Below are positions 54,425 to 63,909 of a DNA stretch of 64,000 nucleotides, piece by piece. A program made the translations under genes and the position numbers. How positions within the stretch are numbered: position 1 is the first letter of the stretch; each line of letters starts with the position of its first letter. The notes under the pieces were generated by a model, which saw only the letters and a list, made by a program, of their open reading frames with translations, was not told the origin of the DNA and made no database searches. The DNA comes from Entomoplasma freundtii (GTDB taxonomy: Bacteria > Bacillota_I > Bacilli_A > Mycoplasmatales > Mycoplasmataceae), in assembly GCF_002804205.1 (NCBI RefSeq), contig NZ_CP024962.1, positions 620,001-684,000 on the forward strand, in the 5' to 3' direction.

Positions 54425-54784
54425 ATGTCATATATTCAAAAACGTGGAAAAAACACCGCTTGAGAACAAGCATTAATGCGCAACTTGACTACTGAACTAA
54501 TCATTAATGATCGTTTAGAAATCACCGAAACTCGTGCTAAAGAGTTGAGAAAACATGTCGACAAAATGATTACTTTGGGAAAACGTGGTGACTTACACGC
54601 TCGTCGTCAAGCAATTGCCTACCTTCGCAATGTCCAAGATGACAAAAATAAACAAGCAGTAGATAAACTATTTACCGATTTGGCCAAAAAATACCAAACT
54701 CGTAATGGTGGATATACTCGTATCTTAAAACTTGATAACCGTAAAGGTGATAATGCACCGATGGTTATCATTGAACTAGTTTAA
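54425..54784 (+). CDS. rplQ: 50S ribosomal protein L17
   Basis: A 119-residue protein at the exit tunnel region. [21 protein letters not shown] opens it, with the Trp encoded by TGA at 54461, so the true start is 51 bases before the first standard-code [18 protein letters not shown] and [20 protein letters not shown] are diagnostic. AGAAAGAGA precedes the ATG. It closes the run and is followed by a terminator. Confidence 0.96.
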
Positions 54785-54812
54785 AAATAAACCATTACTG
54801 GTTTATTTTTTT
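54785..54812 (+). terminator. Intrinsic terminator after rplQ
   Basis: Stem AAATAAACCA/TGGTTTATTT with loop TTAC and a T-run. It starts at the base after the rplQ stop. Confidence 0.85.
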
Positions 54813-54898
54813 TAATTCAACTTGCCCCCTATTTATAAATTGTATAAACTTATTAATATTGTGTAGCAAAAATAAAAGAGGGTTCTCAAGGAGTAAAA

Positions 54899-56116
54899 AT
54901 GGAATTAGACGAATTTTTAGTTAATAGACTAACAAATAAAGACCTTGAGGAATATGAAAAAATCCTCAACAAAGTTTATCATTACAAAATGTCGGCAAGT
55001 AATGATTTCTTTGAAGCAAAGCGCCAGTTTCTTGAAGATAAAATTAGCAAGGAACAATTTTTAAAAGCAAAAGAAGCTGAAAAAAAGGCCAAGAAAGAAT
55101 TTCTTGAGGTCTTACATAATAAGGCATTTAAAGTGAATTATAAGCAAGCCAAACGGAACTTGGAACGTCACCGAGTCGGTCATAAAGACCATGAGCTTTA
55201 TCTTCACGAATATCGTCAAGCAAAAAAGATTTACTATAAATTTAAAAGAATTGTTAGTGAACGGGGAAGAAATGCGAAGGTAGCCAAACTTAGCGATGTC
55301 GCGATTGCGGTAAATGATTTGTCATTCCGCTATTCACCTTCAACGCCTATCGTTTTAAAACATGTTAGCTTTCAAATTAAAGAAGGTGAATATGTTGCTG
55401 TGATTGGTCATAATGGTTCTGGTAAATCGACTCTTTCAAAACTATTAATTGGGGTTCTTAACCATAACCAAGGAACCATTGAAATGTTTGGTAACCTCGT
55501 GACAAGTCATAATATTGATCAAGTGCGCCAATTTTTAGGAATTGTGTTTCAAAACCCTGATAACCAATTTATTGGCTCAACAGTTCGTGCGGATATTGCG
55601 TTCGGTTTAGAAAATAAATGTGTTAATCCGAAAAAAATGGGCAAAATTATTAAGAATGCTGCCGAATTAGTGGGAATGGAAAAGTTTTTAGATTCAGAAC
55701 CGTTAAACCTAAGTGGAGGCCAAAAACAACGGGTAGCAATTGCAAGTGCTATTGCTCTTGACCCTTCAATTTTGATTTTTGATGAAGCAACGAGTATGTT
55801 AGACCCGAAAGGGAAGCGCGAAATCAAAGAAATTATGGTCAATTTACGTGACCAAGGAGATAAGACCATTCTTTCGGTAACTCATGATATGGATGAGATC
55901 CTTAACGCAGATAAGGTTTTAGTGATGAATCAAGGGGAAGCGATTAGATTTGGTACTCCTCACGAAATTATTGGTGATATTGGTTTTTTAGAATCAATCC
56001 ATTTAGGCATGCCTTTTGTTTATCAAGTGCAAGAGGCTTTTAAAAAGGCAGGCTTACCGTTAAAGAAAGCAAGCACAATGGATGAGTTGGTGGCGGAATT
56101 ATGACAAAAAAAATAA
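54899..56116 (+). CDS. ecfA1: ECF transporter ATPase EcfA1 with N-terminal helical extension
   Basis: One of two cytoplasmic ATPases of the energising module shared by several S subunits. It is 405 residues, longer than the usual 280 because of a charged helical N-terminus of about 130 residues. Walker A GHNGSGKST is near residue 170, signature LSGGQKQR near 268 and Walker B ILIFDEATSMLD near 288. The TGA at 56102-56104 reads as Trp, so the protein continues four codons to a TAA at 56114-56116 and overlaps ecfA2 by 16 bases. AAGGAGTAAAA precedes the ATG. Confidence 0.93.
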
Positions 56117-57060
56117 ATAAGAAAAAACATCTCCAACGCCAATGAATCAAAGAGGCTAAAGAAGCGCAAAGACATCACAAAAAATATGATTTTACCGGAA
56201 ACATAGTTTTAGAAAACGTTTCTTATACCTATTCTCCAAAAACTCCCTTCGAGTTTCATGCTTTAGATGAAGCGACTCTTGAATTCCTGAAGGGAAAGAT
56301 AACTTGTGTTATTGGTACAACTGGTTCTGGAAAATCAACTTTAATCCAATTAACAAACGGGTTGTTAATTACCGAAACAGGTCGCACAGTGATTGGTGAC
56401 TACCAAATCCCAGCAGGAATTAAAAAAATCTATGACGTCAAACAATTACGCAAAGAGATTGGCCTAGTCTTTCAGTTTCCTGAATACCAATTATTTCAGG
56501 AAACTGTGGAAAAGGATATTGCTTTTGGCCCAATCCACCTTGGTGAAAACAAAACCGAAGTTTTAAAACAAGTTCCTGAATTATTAAAGGTTGTTGATTT
56601 ACCAGCCAACCTTTTGACGCGTTCTCCTTTTGAACTTTCTGGAGGGCAAAAGCGACGTGTGGCCATTGCCGGAATTCTCGCCATGAATGGTAATACGCTT
56701 GTGCTGGATGAGCCAACCGGAGGGTTAGATCCTGAAGGAGAAGCAGAATTCATGCAACTTTTCTTACGCTTGAATAGGAATCAAGGAAAACGCATTATTA
56801 TGGTAACCCATAATATGGACCAAGTACTTCATCTAGCTGACGAAGTGGTCGTTATGAACAAAGGGAAGGTAATTAGTAAAGGAACTCCTTTTGAAATCTT
56901 TAGCGATAATAAGCTGTTAGAAAAAATCGAAATTGAACCACCAAAAATTTACCAATTACTTTACAAGCTTCGTGATCAAGGTTTAGATTTAACAAATCAC
57001 CAAATTCGAACAATTGATGACTTTGTTGAAGCTTATCAAAGTGAAACTAAAGACCACTAG
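56101..57060 (+). CDS. ecfA2: ECF transporter ATPase EcfA2
   Basis: The second energising ATPase, 319 residues. Walker [10 protein letters not shown] is near residue 75 (before the first standard-code ATG), followed by a Q-loop [10 protein letters not shown], signature [13 protein letters not shown] near 180 and Walker [12 protein letters not shown] near 202. A short Lys/Gln/His-rich N-terminus precedes the domain; one Trp there is TGA. ATG 56101 lies inside the ecfA1 end. Confidence 0.93.
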
Positions 57061-57076
57061 AAAGGGGAATAGTTAA

Positions 57077-58105
57077 ATGAGAGTTACTTTCGGACGATAT
57101 TTACCTCGTAATTCCGTAATCCATAAAATGGATCCACGTTTAAAATTTATTATGATTATTCTCTTGATAGTGGCCGTCTTTTTACCAATAGGTTATACCG
57201 GTTATCTTTTCTTAACTGCGGTTGTCTTAGGACTTTTTGCTTTATCGAAATTAAGTTGACGGACTCTTGGCCAACTTTTCGTGCCAGTATTATTTATTTT
57301 TGCCGTTATTTTATTAATTAACCTCTTCGTGATGCATCCCAATAATAATTTTCTTCAAACATTGGCGAATAGTAACTTGTTCGAAAATGGTAAAGACCTT
57401 ATCCTACATAAGCATAGCAACGGCACTATTAGCGGTTTTATTGGCCCTGATTTTCGAAATGCTTTAGAAGGTCAAACTGACCCCAATATTATTGATGCCA
57501 TTAATGGTTTAATTCCTTTAGGTCACTTTTTCAAATGAAAAGCAATGTGATTTAGTGAAAAGGCACTTTACTCTGCTTTTTTAATGGGTTGACGGATTTA
57601 CTTAATGATTACATTAACCACCATTTTAACAGGCTCAACTCAACCAATGGAACTGACTTTAGCTATCGAAGACTTGCTCTTCCCTTTAAAATTAATTGGG
57701 ATTCCAGTCTATATTATTTCGATGATTATTTCGATTGCTTTGAGAATGATTCCAACTCTAATTGATGAAGCGGGGCGAATTATGAAGGCCCAAGCTTCAC
57801 GCGGAATCGATATCAAAAATGGTAAATTCAAAGATAAAGTGCAAGGACTAACTTCGTTGATTATTCCGCTCTTGGTGTCTTCGTTCCAAAAGGCTGAGGA
57901 CTTAGCGTTTGCCATGGATGCTCGTGGTTATAATCCACACGGCAAAAGAACGCGTTATGTACAATTCAAATTTAATTGAAAAGATTGGTTAATTTTCTGT
58001 ATCAACGTTGCTTTTGTGGCTTGACTAATTGTCTACTTCAAAATCGCTCCAACTAGCCAACCTTGATTACATCTTCCATACATCGATCGTTTGCTTTCTT
58101 ACTAA
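57077..58105 (+). CDS. ecfT: ECF transporter transmembrane subunit EcfT
   Basis: The membrane scaffold that joins EcfA1A2 to interchangeable S subunits, 342 residues. MRVTFGRYLP and HKMDPRLKF begin it, several helices follow, and the two coupling motifs appear in MKAQASRGIDIKNG (SRG) and AMDARGYNPHGK (ARG) near residues 240 and 280. Five in-frame TGA codons occur. The last 45 residues after 57979 complete a final helix. It shares one base with truA. Confidence 0.92.
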
Positions 58106-58881
58106 TGAGTTGAAGTAAAGATACTACGAAACTCCTTTTGAGTTTGAGCTATGATGGAAGTGGCTATGCGGGCTGAATTATTCAACCACACCAACAAACG
58201 ATACAAGGAGCTTTAAATCAAGCAATAAAGAAAGTCACCAAAACAACGGACTTCAAAACCTTAGGAGCATCAAAAACTGATGCTGGAGTTCATGCCTTAG
58301 ACCAAAAAGTCGTTCTAACATGTGCTTTCCAACCACAAAATTTAGAAAGGTTTCAACACGCTTTAAATAAGGCCCTCCCGAAAGACTTACATATCCAAAA
58401 TATTGAAGTTGTCGATACCGATTTTAACCTTCACCAAATGGTCCAAGAAAAAACCTATCGTTATACTTTGAGTGAGTCTTGAGTGTTAAACCAACAACGA
58501 TATAGTTTACTTTGACACGGAAGAAAACTAGTGGCTGATGAACTACAAAGATTAGCCCAAGTTTTTATTGGTCATCATAACTTTCAAAATTTTTGTGGTT
58601 TAAGCCAAGCCGAAATTGCCCAGCAACCACAAGCCACTTGAAGAGAAATTAAAAATATTACCGTTGAACATCATGGTTCACAAATTAGTTTTTTAATTCA
58701 AGGTCCTACTTTCATTCGCTACCAAATTAGGATGATAGTGGGAGCCATTCTAGCGGTTTATGAAGGAAAAAAATATCAAGCGGCAGATTTAAGCAAATTT
58801 CTTGAAAATCCGCAGGTGCAAAAATTTCCTAAAGTTGCTCCTTCAGAAGGACTTTGCTTAGAAAAAATCATTCTCAAATAA
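58105..58881 (+). CDS. truA: tRNA pseudouridine(38-40) synthase TruA
   Basis: Modifies uridines at positions 38-40 of tRNA, 258 residues, visible only with TGA as Trp (about eight codons). LLLSLSYDGSGYAGWIIQPHQQTIQGAL-type blocks (given here in parts), ASKTDAGVHA near residue 55 with the catalytic Asp, and FIRYQIRMIVGAILAVYEGK near 205 mark the family. The ATG overlaps the ecfT stop by one base. Confidence 0.92.
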
Positions 58882-58917
58882 CTAATCCTTTTTTTAAAAG
58901 AAACTATGTTAGAATAA

Positions 58918-59070
58918 ACCCAGAAAGACAAACAATGTCACTTGGTTATTTGATATTTAGTTGCTTTTTTGGATAACGTAATAGTTTTATTAACTATTAC
59001 AAATAAGGAAAAATAACACGATATGAACTAATCACTTGTCTTTCGCGACCCCTTTTAGGGGTTTTTCTTT
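58918..59070 (+). ncRNA. Structured RNA candidate downstream of truA
   Basis: AAAGACAA (58924-58931) can pair with UUGUCUUU (59036-59043), closing about 120 bases. Inside is a perfect nine-base-pair hairpin (58978-58986 with 58992-59000, five-base loop). A terminator follows directly. A TAGAAT (58910-58915) could be its -10 box, with no clear -35. It lacks the marks of SRP RNA, tmRNA and RNase P RNA. It could also be just the untranslated tail of the ecf-truA message. Confidence 0.4.
59048..59070 (+). terminator. Intrinsic terminator after the RNA candidate
   Basis: Stem ACCCC/GGGGT with loop TTTTA, followed by TTTTCTTTTT. It also ends the ecf-truA transcript. Confidence 0.75.
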
Positions 59071-59089
59071 TTGAAAAGCACTTTTAAAG

Positions 59090-59118
59090 TTTTGTCTTGA
59101 AAGCACTTTTAGTATAAT
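59090..59118 (+). promoter_or_regulatory. Promoter of fruK-fruA
   Basis: TATAAT (59113-59118) in the context TAGTATAATAAAG, 178 bases before the fruK ATG. A -35-like TTTTGT lies 17 bases upstream. Confidence 0.6.
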
Positions 59119-59122
59119 AAAG

Positions 59123-59187
59123 TTTGGAAATCTATTTGTTGAGAAAAAATGTGCTTTTATTTTGGTTTCCAAAGCTTTTTTATTTTT
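59123..59187 (+). promoter_or_regulatory. fru leader hairpin, possible attenuator
   Basis: TTTGGAAA (59123-59130) pairs with TTTCCAAA (59166-59173), followed by GCTTTTTTATTTTT. The layout is that of a terminator within the 5' leader, before fruK. No antiterminator partner was established. Confidence 0.35.
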
Positions 59188-59296
59188 GGATGAAAATCCA
59201 CCTTATTTAGCTTAATTTAACTAACTATTGGTCAATTATTTACTAACACTTAATTAATTTAAACTAGCAATCTGAATCACCAAAAGGAGAATTATC

Positions 59297-60250
59297 ATGA
59301 TTTATACGATTACCGCAAACCCGGCGCTCGATTGTGCCATTGAATGTAATCAAATTGATTTGGGTGAAACTAATTATTATCAACACTCATATTCTTTAAT
59401 CGGCGGAAAGGGAATTAATGTTGCCATCGTATTAAACCGACTAGGAAGCCCAGTTTTGGCAACCGGTTTTTTAGGTAACAACAATAAAACGCTTTTTGAA
59501 GAGGATTTTGAAAAGGAAAAACTAAACCACGAATTTGTTTATTTCGATGGCGCAACAAGAATTAATTACAAAATTAAGAACCTTGCTGCTCACCAAGAAA
59601 CCGAATTAAATGGTTTAGGTGATGTAGTTTCTAATGAAGCGACAGAATCCCTTTTGAATTTCCTTCGTCATGAACTTAAAAAAGGTGATCTTGTCATTGC
59701 AGGAGGCAGTCTACCGCAAGGGGTAAATAAAAGCCTTTATTTAGAAATCGGTAATATTTGTCAAGCGAAAGAAGTTACTTACTTCTTAGATACCACCAAG
59801 GACCCTTTACGTTTAGGACTTCAAAGTAAACCATACTTGATCAAACCAAATTTGGCAGAAATCGCAGAAGTTTTAGAGCAACCAATTAAGCAAAGTTATT
59901 CATTTGTAGAAATTGAGAAAATGGTTGCTGAATTGCGTAGTTTAGGAGCTAACAACGTGCTTCTAAGTATGGGTGGCCAAGGGTCATATTATTTTGCTAA
60001 TAAAGGTAAAACTTACAAAATTGGCATTGCCAAAGGTAAGGTGGTCAATTCTGTTGGCGCCGGAGACTCGATGTTAGCTGGTTTTGCCTTTGGCTATTAC
60101 GAAAAATTATCAGTGGAAGAAACTTTAAAATATGCTGCTAGCGCTGGAGGAGCCACCGCTTTTGCTCCTTGGCTAGGTACTAAAAAAGCTATTGAAGCAC
60201 ATCTTAATGAAATTAGCATTCAACAATTAGAAGGAGAAAAATGGAAGTAA
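59297..60250 (+). CDS. fruK: 1-Phosphofructokinase
   Basis: Phosphorylates fructose 1-phosphate to fructose 1,6-bisphosphate, the step after FruA import. It is a PfkB-family enzyme of 317 residues with ANPALDCAIE near 8, GGKGINVAIVLNRLG near 36, GSLPQGVNKSLY near 137 and the catalytic GAGDSMLAGFAFG near 254. AAAGGAGAA precedes the ATG. It overlaps fruA by ten bases. LacC-type tagatose kinases are close relatives, but the fruA partner fixes the call. Confidence 0.93.
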   Translation: MIYTITANPALDCAIECNQIDLGETNYYQHSYSLIGGKGINVAIVLNRLGSPVLATGFLGNNNKTLFEEDFEKEKLNHEFVYFDGATRINYKIKNLAAHQETELNGLGDVVSNEATESLLNFLRHELKKGDLVIAGGSLPQGVNKSLYLEIGNICQAKEVTYFLDTTKDPLRLGLQSKPYLIKPNLAEIAEVLEQPIKQSYSFVEIEKMVAELRSLGANNVLLSMGGQGSYYFANKGKTYKIGIAKGKVVNSVGAGDSMLAGFAFGYYEKLSVEETLKYAASAGGATAFAPWLGTKKAIEAHLNEISIQQLEGEKWK

Positions 60251-62361
60251 AAGATTTATTTCATAAGGGAACATCTTTCTTTCACGAAGATTTAAAGTCA
60301 AAAGCTGAAGTTATCGACTTTTTAGCTGCGAAACTTAGCGAAGACAAAATCATTAGTAGTAAAACTGATTTTGTTAAAGCTATTAAAGCTCGTGAAAAGG
60401 AAGGTTCTACCGGAATGGGTGATGGTATTGCCATCCCCCATGCCTTGACCCCAACAGTCAAGAAATCAACCATCGCTTTCTTAAGTTTAAAACATCCTGT
60501 AGAATGAGAAAGTTTAGATGACAAACCAGTCGATTTAATCTTTATGATTGCTACTAATGGTGAAGACGGTGATGAACACTTACAAGCTTTAGCAGGACTT
60601 TCTGGTTATTTATTAAAACCAAAAGTTGTCGAAGCATTACGCAAAGCAGATAGTTTTGCTACTTTAGAAAAAGCTTTTAGCGTCCCTAAAGAAAAAGCAA
60701 ATACTGAGGCCAAAAAAGAAACCAATAAAAGTGGTCATTATGATGTAGTTGGAATTACTGCTTGTCCAACAGGAATTGCCCATACTTATTTAGCCCAAGA
60801 TAAATTGCTTGAGGCTGCTCATGACTTAGGGTTAACTGCTAAAGTGGAAACCCAAGGGCGTCGTGGAGTCGAAGATCGCTTAACTCAAGAAGATATCGAC
60901 AACGCAAAATACATTATTTTAGCTCACGATAAAGCAATTGAGGGTATGAGCCGTTTCAACGGTAAAAAGGTTATCGATACCAATACTAAAGATGTCATCT
61001 ATAAAGGTAAAGAAATCATTAAAGATTACAAAAATAACCCAAAATTAGTTGAAATTAAGGGTCTGAAAAAAGATGATGGTGAAGGTTTCGGCGATATGTC
61101 CTTGAAGAAATTCAAAGACGTTAAAGGGAACTTTTTAGCAGGGGTTTCTAAAATGCTACCCTTTGTAGTTGCTGGTGGAATCATTCTTGGAATCGCCTTC
61201 TTGATTGATTTTGCTGCTGGAAATTCTGATGCCAAAGGCGCATTCGGAGTTACAAATAAAGCTGCGGGTTGATTTGCAGCAATTGGGAAAATCTCAATGA
61301 TGATGATGGTGCCAATTCTTGGTGCTTATATCGCCTACACAATCGTAGGACCTCAAGGATTAATGCCCGGAATGGTTGCTGGTTTAATTGCCGATAATAC
61401 CGGTGGTTGAATGTATGGAACATATAACTATGTCCCTGGTATGGGTGGTAACCCTGCAGTGGGAAATCCATGGGGAGCCTTATGGTCACGTCTGTTCCCG
61501 CAAAATATTCCGATGACTTCCGGTTTCTTAGGAGCAATGGCCGGTGGATATATGGCAGCTCTTATCGTCTTTGGTTTAACTTTAGGAATGAAAAAATTCA
61601 AACGTTCATTCCAAGGAGTAAGAGATATTGTTTTCATCCCGGTTCTTTCGTTATTAGGTATTGGGATAACAATGTTTGCTATCAATATACCTTTAGGTTA
61701 TGCACTATGAGGGATTCAAGAAGGCTTAAGATGACTAGCAACTCATAATCTTTTAATAGTTCTTGGCGCTATAATTGGTCTCATGATGTGTATTGATATG
61801 GGTGGACCAATTAACAAAATTGCTTATGTTCTTGGAACCTTATCAGTTAATGGTGACTTGGGTCACGATCCATTAATTACAAATATTATGGCTGCAGCAA
61901 TGGCCGGTGGAATGGTTCCACCATTAGGAATCGCTTTATGTACAGTTATTTTCCGTAAGGAATGAACTGGACAAGAACGTGAAGCTGCAAAAGCTAACTG
62001 ACTAATGGGCGCATTCTTCATTACTGAAGGAGCAATTCCATTTATGGTTACTGATCCAAAACGTGTTCCAGTTTCAGCGATGGCTGGTGGTGTAGTTACT
62101 GGGGTTCTTGTTGGAGCCTTCAAAATTACTTTACCTGCGCCTCACGGAGGAATCTGTGTTTTCCCTCTTCTAGACTCGCATCTATTTAATGGAGCTGGAA
62201 TGCAAAAAGGCATGGGAGTTGTGCTTTATATAGCTGCTATCTTGGTTGGAGTAGGAATTATGGCTACAATTCTTGGTTTCTGAAAAAAATCAGACATCCG
62301 TCACGGAAAATTAAGCATTGTTAAAGAAGCAAAAGCTGAAAAAATTGATGCTGCAAAATAA
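60241..62361 (+). CDS. fruA: Fructose PTS transporter, EIIABC
   Basis: Imports fructose and phosphorylates it to fructose 1-phosphate. It has 706 residues in the order IIA-IIB-IIC. The IIA phospho-His is His67 in DGIAIPHAL; the IIB phospho-Cys is Cys175 in [13 protein letters not shown]; the IIC domain (about residues 285-690) has roughly nine helices with [11 protein letters not shown] and [12 protein letters not shown] motifs. Seven or more TGA codons break the standard-code frame. Starts inside the end of fruK. Confidence 0.96.
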
Positions 62362-62382
62362 TTTACCAAGAGATTAGAAAAC

Positions 62383-62411
62383 AAAAAAATTGGCTTAGAG
62401 CCAATTTTTTT
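62383..62411 (+). terminator. Intrinsic terminator of the fru operon
   Basis: A 13-bp stem AAAAAAATTGGCT/AGCCAATTTTTTT with loop TAG and a T-run, 22 bases after the fruA stop. Confidence 0.88.
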
Positions 62412-62452
62412 GTTTTCATTTAGTAAAATTGGAAGAAAGGGGGCTTCAAAAT

Positions 62453-62944
62453 ATGAAACGTGTCATCACTTTGGGGGCCGGCTGTTTTTGAGGACCACAA
62501 GCTTTCTTTGATCGCTTACCAGGTGTCATCAAAACGACAGTTGGTTATGCCAATGGTTGCGAAGACCATGTTACTTATGAACAAGTTTGTTCTGCAACCA
62601 CAAACTTTGTTGAAGCAGTGCAAATCGTTTTTGATGATGAAAAAATAACCTTGAATAAACTCTTAAATTATTTCTTTAATTCGATTGATCCCACCACATT
62701 AAATCGTCAAGGTCCCGATTGAGGGCGCCAATATCGCACTGGTGTTTATTATTTACCACAAGATAAAAGGGACTTTTTACCGTTAATTAAAGAGGTGGCT
62801 AATTATGAACAAAGAAAATATCATGAAAAAATTGTTACCGAAATTGAACCATTAGTTAAATTTATTCCTGCTGAAGAGTATCACCAAAAATATCTTGATA
62901 AAAATCCCCACCGCCAATGCCATTTTGGCTGACGCAAAAAATAA
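62453..62944 (+). CDS. msrA: Peptide methionine sulfoxide reductase MsrA
   Basis: Repairs S-methionine sulfoxide in proteins, 163 residues. The catalytic GAGCFWG motif puts the nucleophile at Cys11, with GYANG, VTYEQVCS and DWGRQYRTGVYY following in the order of the family; a C-terminal CHFGWRKK supplies a possible resolving Cys. Trp codons use TGA at four places, so no long standard-code frame exists. GAAAGGGGG precedes the ATG. Confidence 0.95.
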
Positions 62945-62997
62945 TTGCTAATCTGATTAAGAAATAAAAGGGAAGTTTAGAGGAAGAAGGCTTAAGG

Positions 62998-63804
62998 ATG
63001 AAGCTAAAATTTTGTTTAGATGAATCAGGCAATACTCGTACTGCTTTTTTTGCTGTGGGAGGCCTTTATTATTTCTTTGATGAGACCAACAACAAAAAAG
63101 GTGAACATATTCTTAATTATGAAAAAGAACGACAAATGTGAGCCAATTTAAAACGTTTATCACGCACTATTAAACGGACAAATCACTGACCAGACCTAAA
63201 AAGTGAATTAAAAGCTAATCAAACGAACCATCATAATAAAGTTTTCTTATTTTCGCGTTTACAAGATTATGGACAAAGAGCGATTTCAATTATTTGCAAT
63301 AACGAAGCTTGAGATCAGCACAAACGAAACCAAGCTGACCATAATCTAAACCTAAAATATAATTATCTTTTAAAGGTGATGCTTGGCCGTTGTCTCCAAA
63401 GTTTACTCCCAGAAATTAAGCTTAATTGTCCTGACAATCATTTAGAGATTGAATTAAAATGTGATGAAAGAGGCACTGGAACGCAATTTGCAAGAAGCCT
63501 TGAAAGTTATTTGAATGTTCAATTATCCACGGTCTTGCCTGGCTTCACCATTGCAATCCGAGTGCTATTTCTTAATTCTGAACATAATTATTCAATTCAA
63601 TATGCAGATTTTATTGTGAATTTAGTTTATCTTTCCAGTTATGCAATCTTCAATATTCCCAACCTTGTTTATAACGATACCGAAATTCTCGAGATTTATC
63701 GGTCAATGCATACGCAGTTTTTATGCCATTGGTGCCAAACATTTGAAATGGAAAAAAACCTTGTTTGCCTCACAAGTTCGCAATCGTCTCTAGATTTAGT
63801 ATAA
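62998..63804 (+). CDS. DUF3800-like protein, RNase H-like fold suspected
   Basis: A 268-residue frame. FCLDESGN at residues 5-12 and the late QYADFIVN near 202 follow the DUF3800 pattern, and a middle CDERGTG near 158 gives a third acidic site; spaced acidic residues of this sort fit an RNase H-like metal site. DUF3800 proteins occur in phage and genome-defence settings, but their activity is largely unproven. GAGGAAGAAGG precedes the ATG. TGA encodes Trp at several places. It lies 53 bases after msrA. A -10 box for a small RNA overlaps its stop codon. Confidence 0.65.
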
Positions 63805-63805
63805 T
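63800..63805 (+). promoter_or_regulatory. -10 box overlapping the DUF3800 stop codon
   Basis: A perfect TATAAT in the same TAGTATAATAAAG context as the fru promoter. The -35-like TTCGCA at 63777-63782 gives a 17-base spacer. Confidence 0.55.
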
Positions 63806-63811
63806 AAAGGT

Positions 63812-63909
63812 GGAAGATAAGACATTTGAGGGGCCAGTAAATCTTAAGCGTATTGTAAATACGTGGCTACAAATGCAAACCAAAAGAAGACTTTAGTCTT
63901 CTTTTTTTA
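63812..63909 (+). ncRNA. Structured small RNA candidate after the DUF3800 gene
   Basis: Nested stems: CAUUUG/CAAAUG (63823-63828 with 63870-63875), GCCA/UGGC (63833-63836 with 63864-63867), and CGUAUU/AAUACG (63849-63854 with 63858-63863, loop GUA), with an asymmetric internal loop GUAAAUCUUAAG. It has its own promoter and terminator, giving a transcript of about 95 bases. No long ORF. Not recognised as tRNA, SRP RNA, tmRNA or a riboswitch that I know; a riboswitch for a gene past the window is possible but the terminator precedes it. Confidence 0.5.
63885..63909 (+). terminator. Intrinsic terminator of the small RNA
   Basis: Stem AGAAGACT/AGTCTTCT (63885-63892 with 63895-63902) followed by seven T. 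Confidence 0.85.

Larger units (their letters stand above)
58882..59296 (+). other. Intergenic region truA-fruK (415 bases)
   Basis: Holds no convincing gene. From left to right it contains a structured RNA candidate ending in a terminator (about 58918-59070), a consensus-like promoter (59090-59118), and a fru leader with a hairpin before a T-run (59123-59187) followed by a small GAAA-loop hairpin (59187-59200). Confidence 0.8.

Noticed and set aside
56102-56104. Apparent TGA stop of ecfA1.
   Set aside because: TGA is Trp here; the frame runs four codons further to TAA at 56114-56116.
58918-59070. Assignment of the RNA as SRP RNA, tmRNA or RNase P RNA.
   Set aside because: The GGAAGCAGCC core, a tag reading frame and the P4 motifs are all absent, and the size does not fit.
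63812-63909. Reading the small RNA as a tracrRNA or part of a CRISPR locus.
   Set aside because: No repeats, spacers or cas genes occur in the window.
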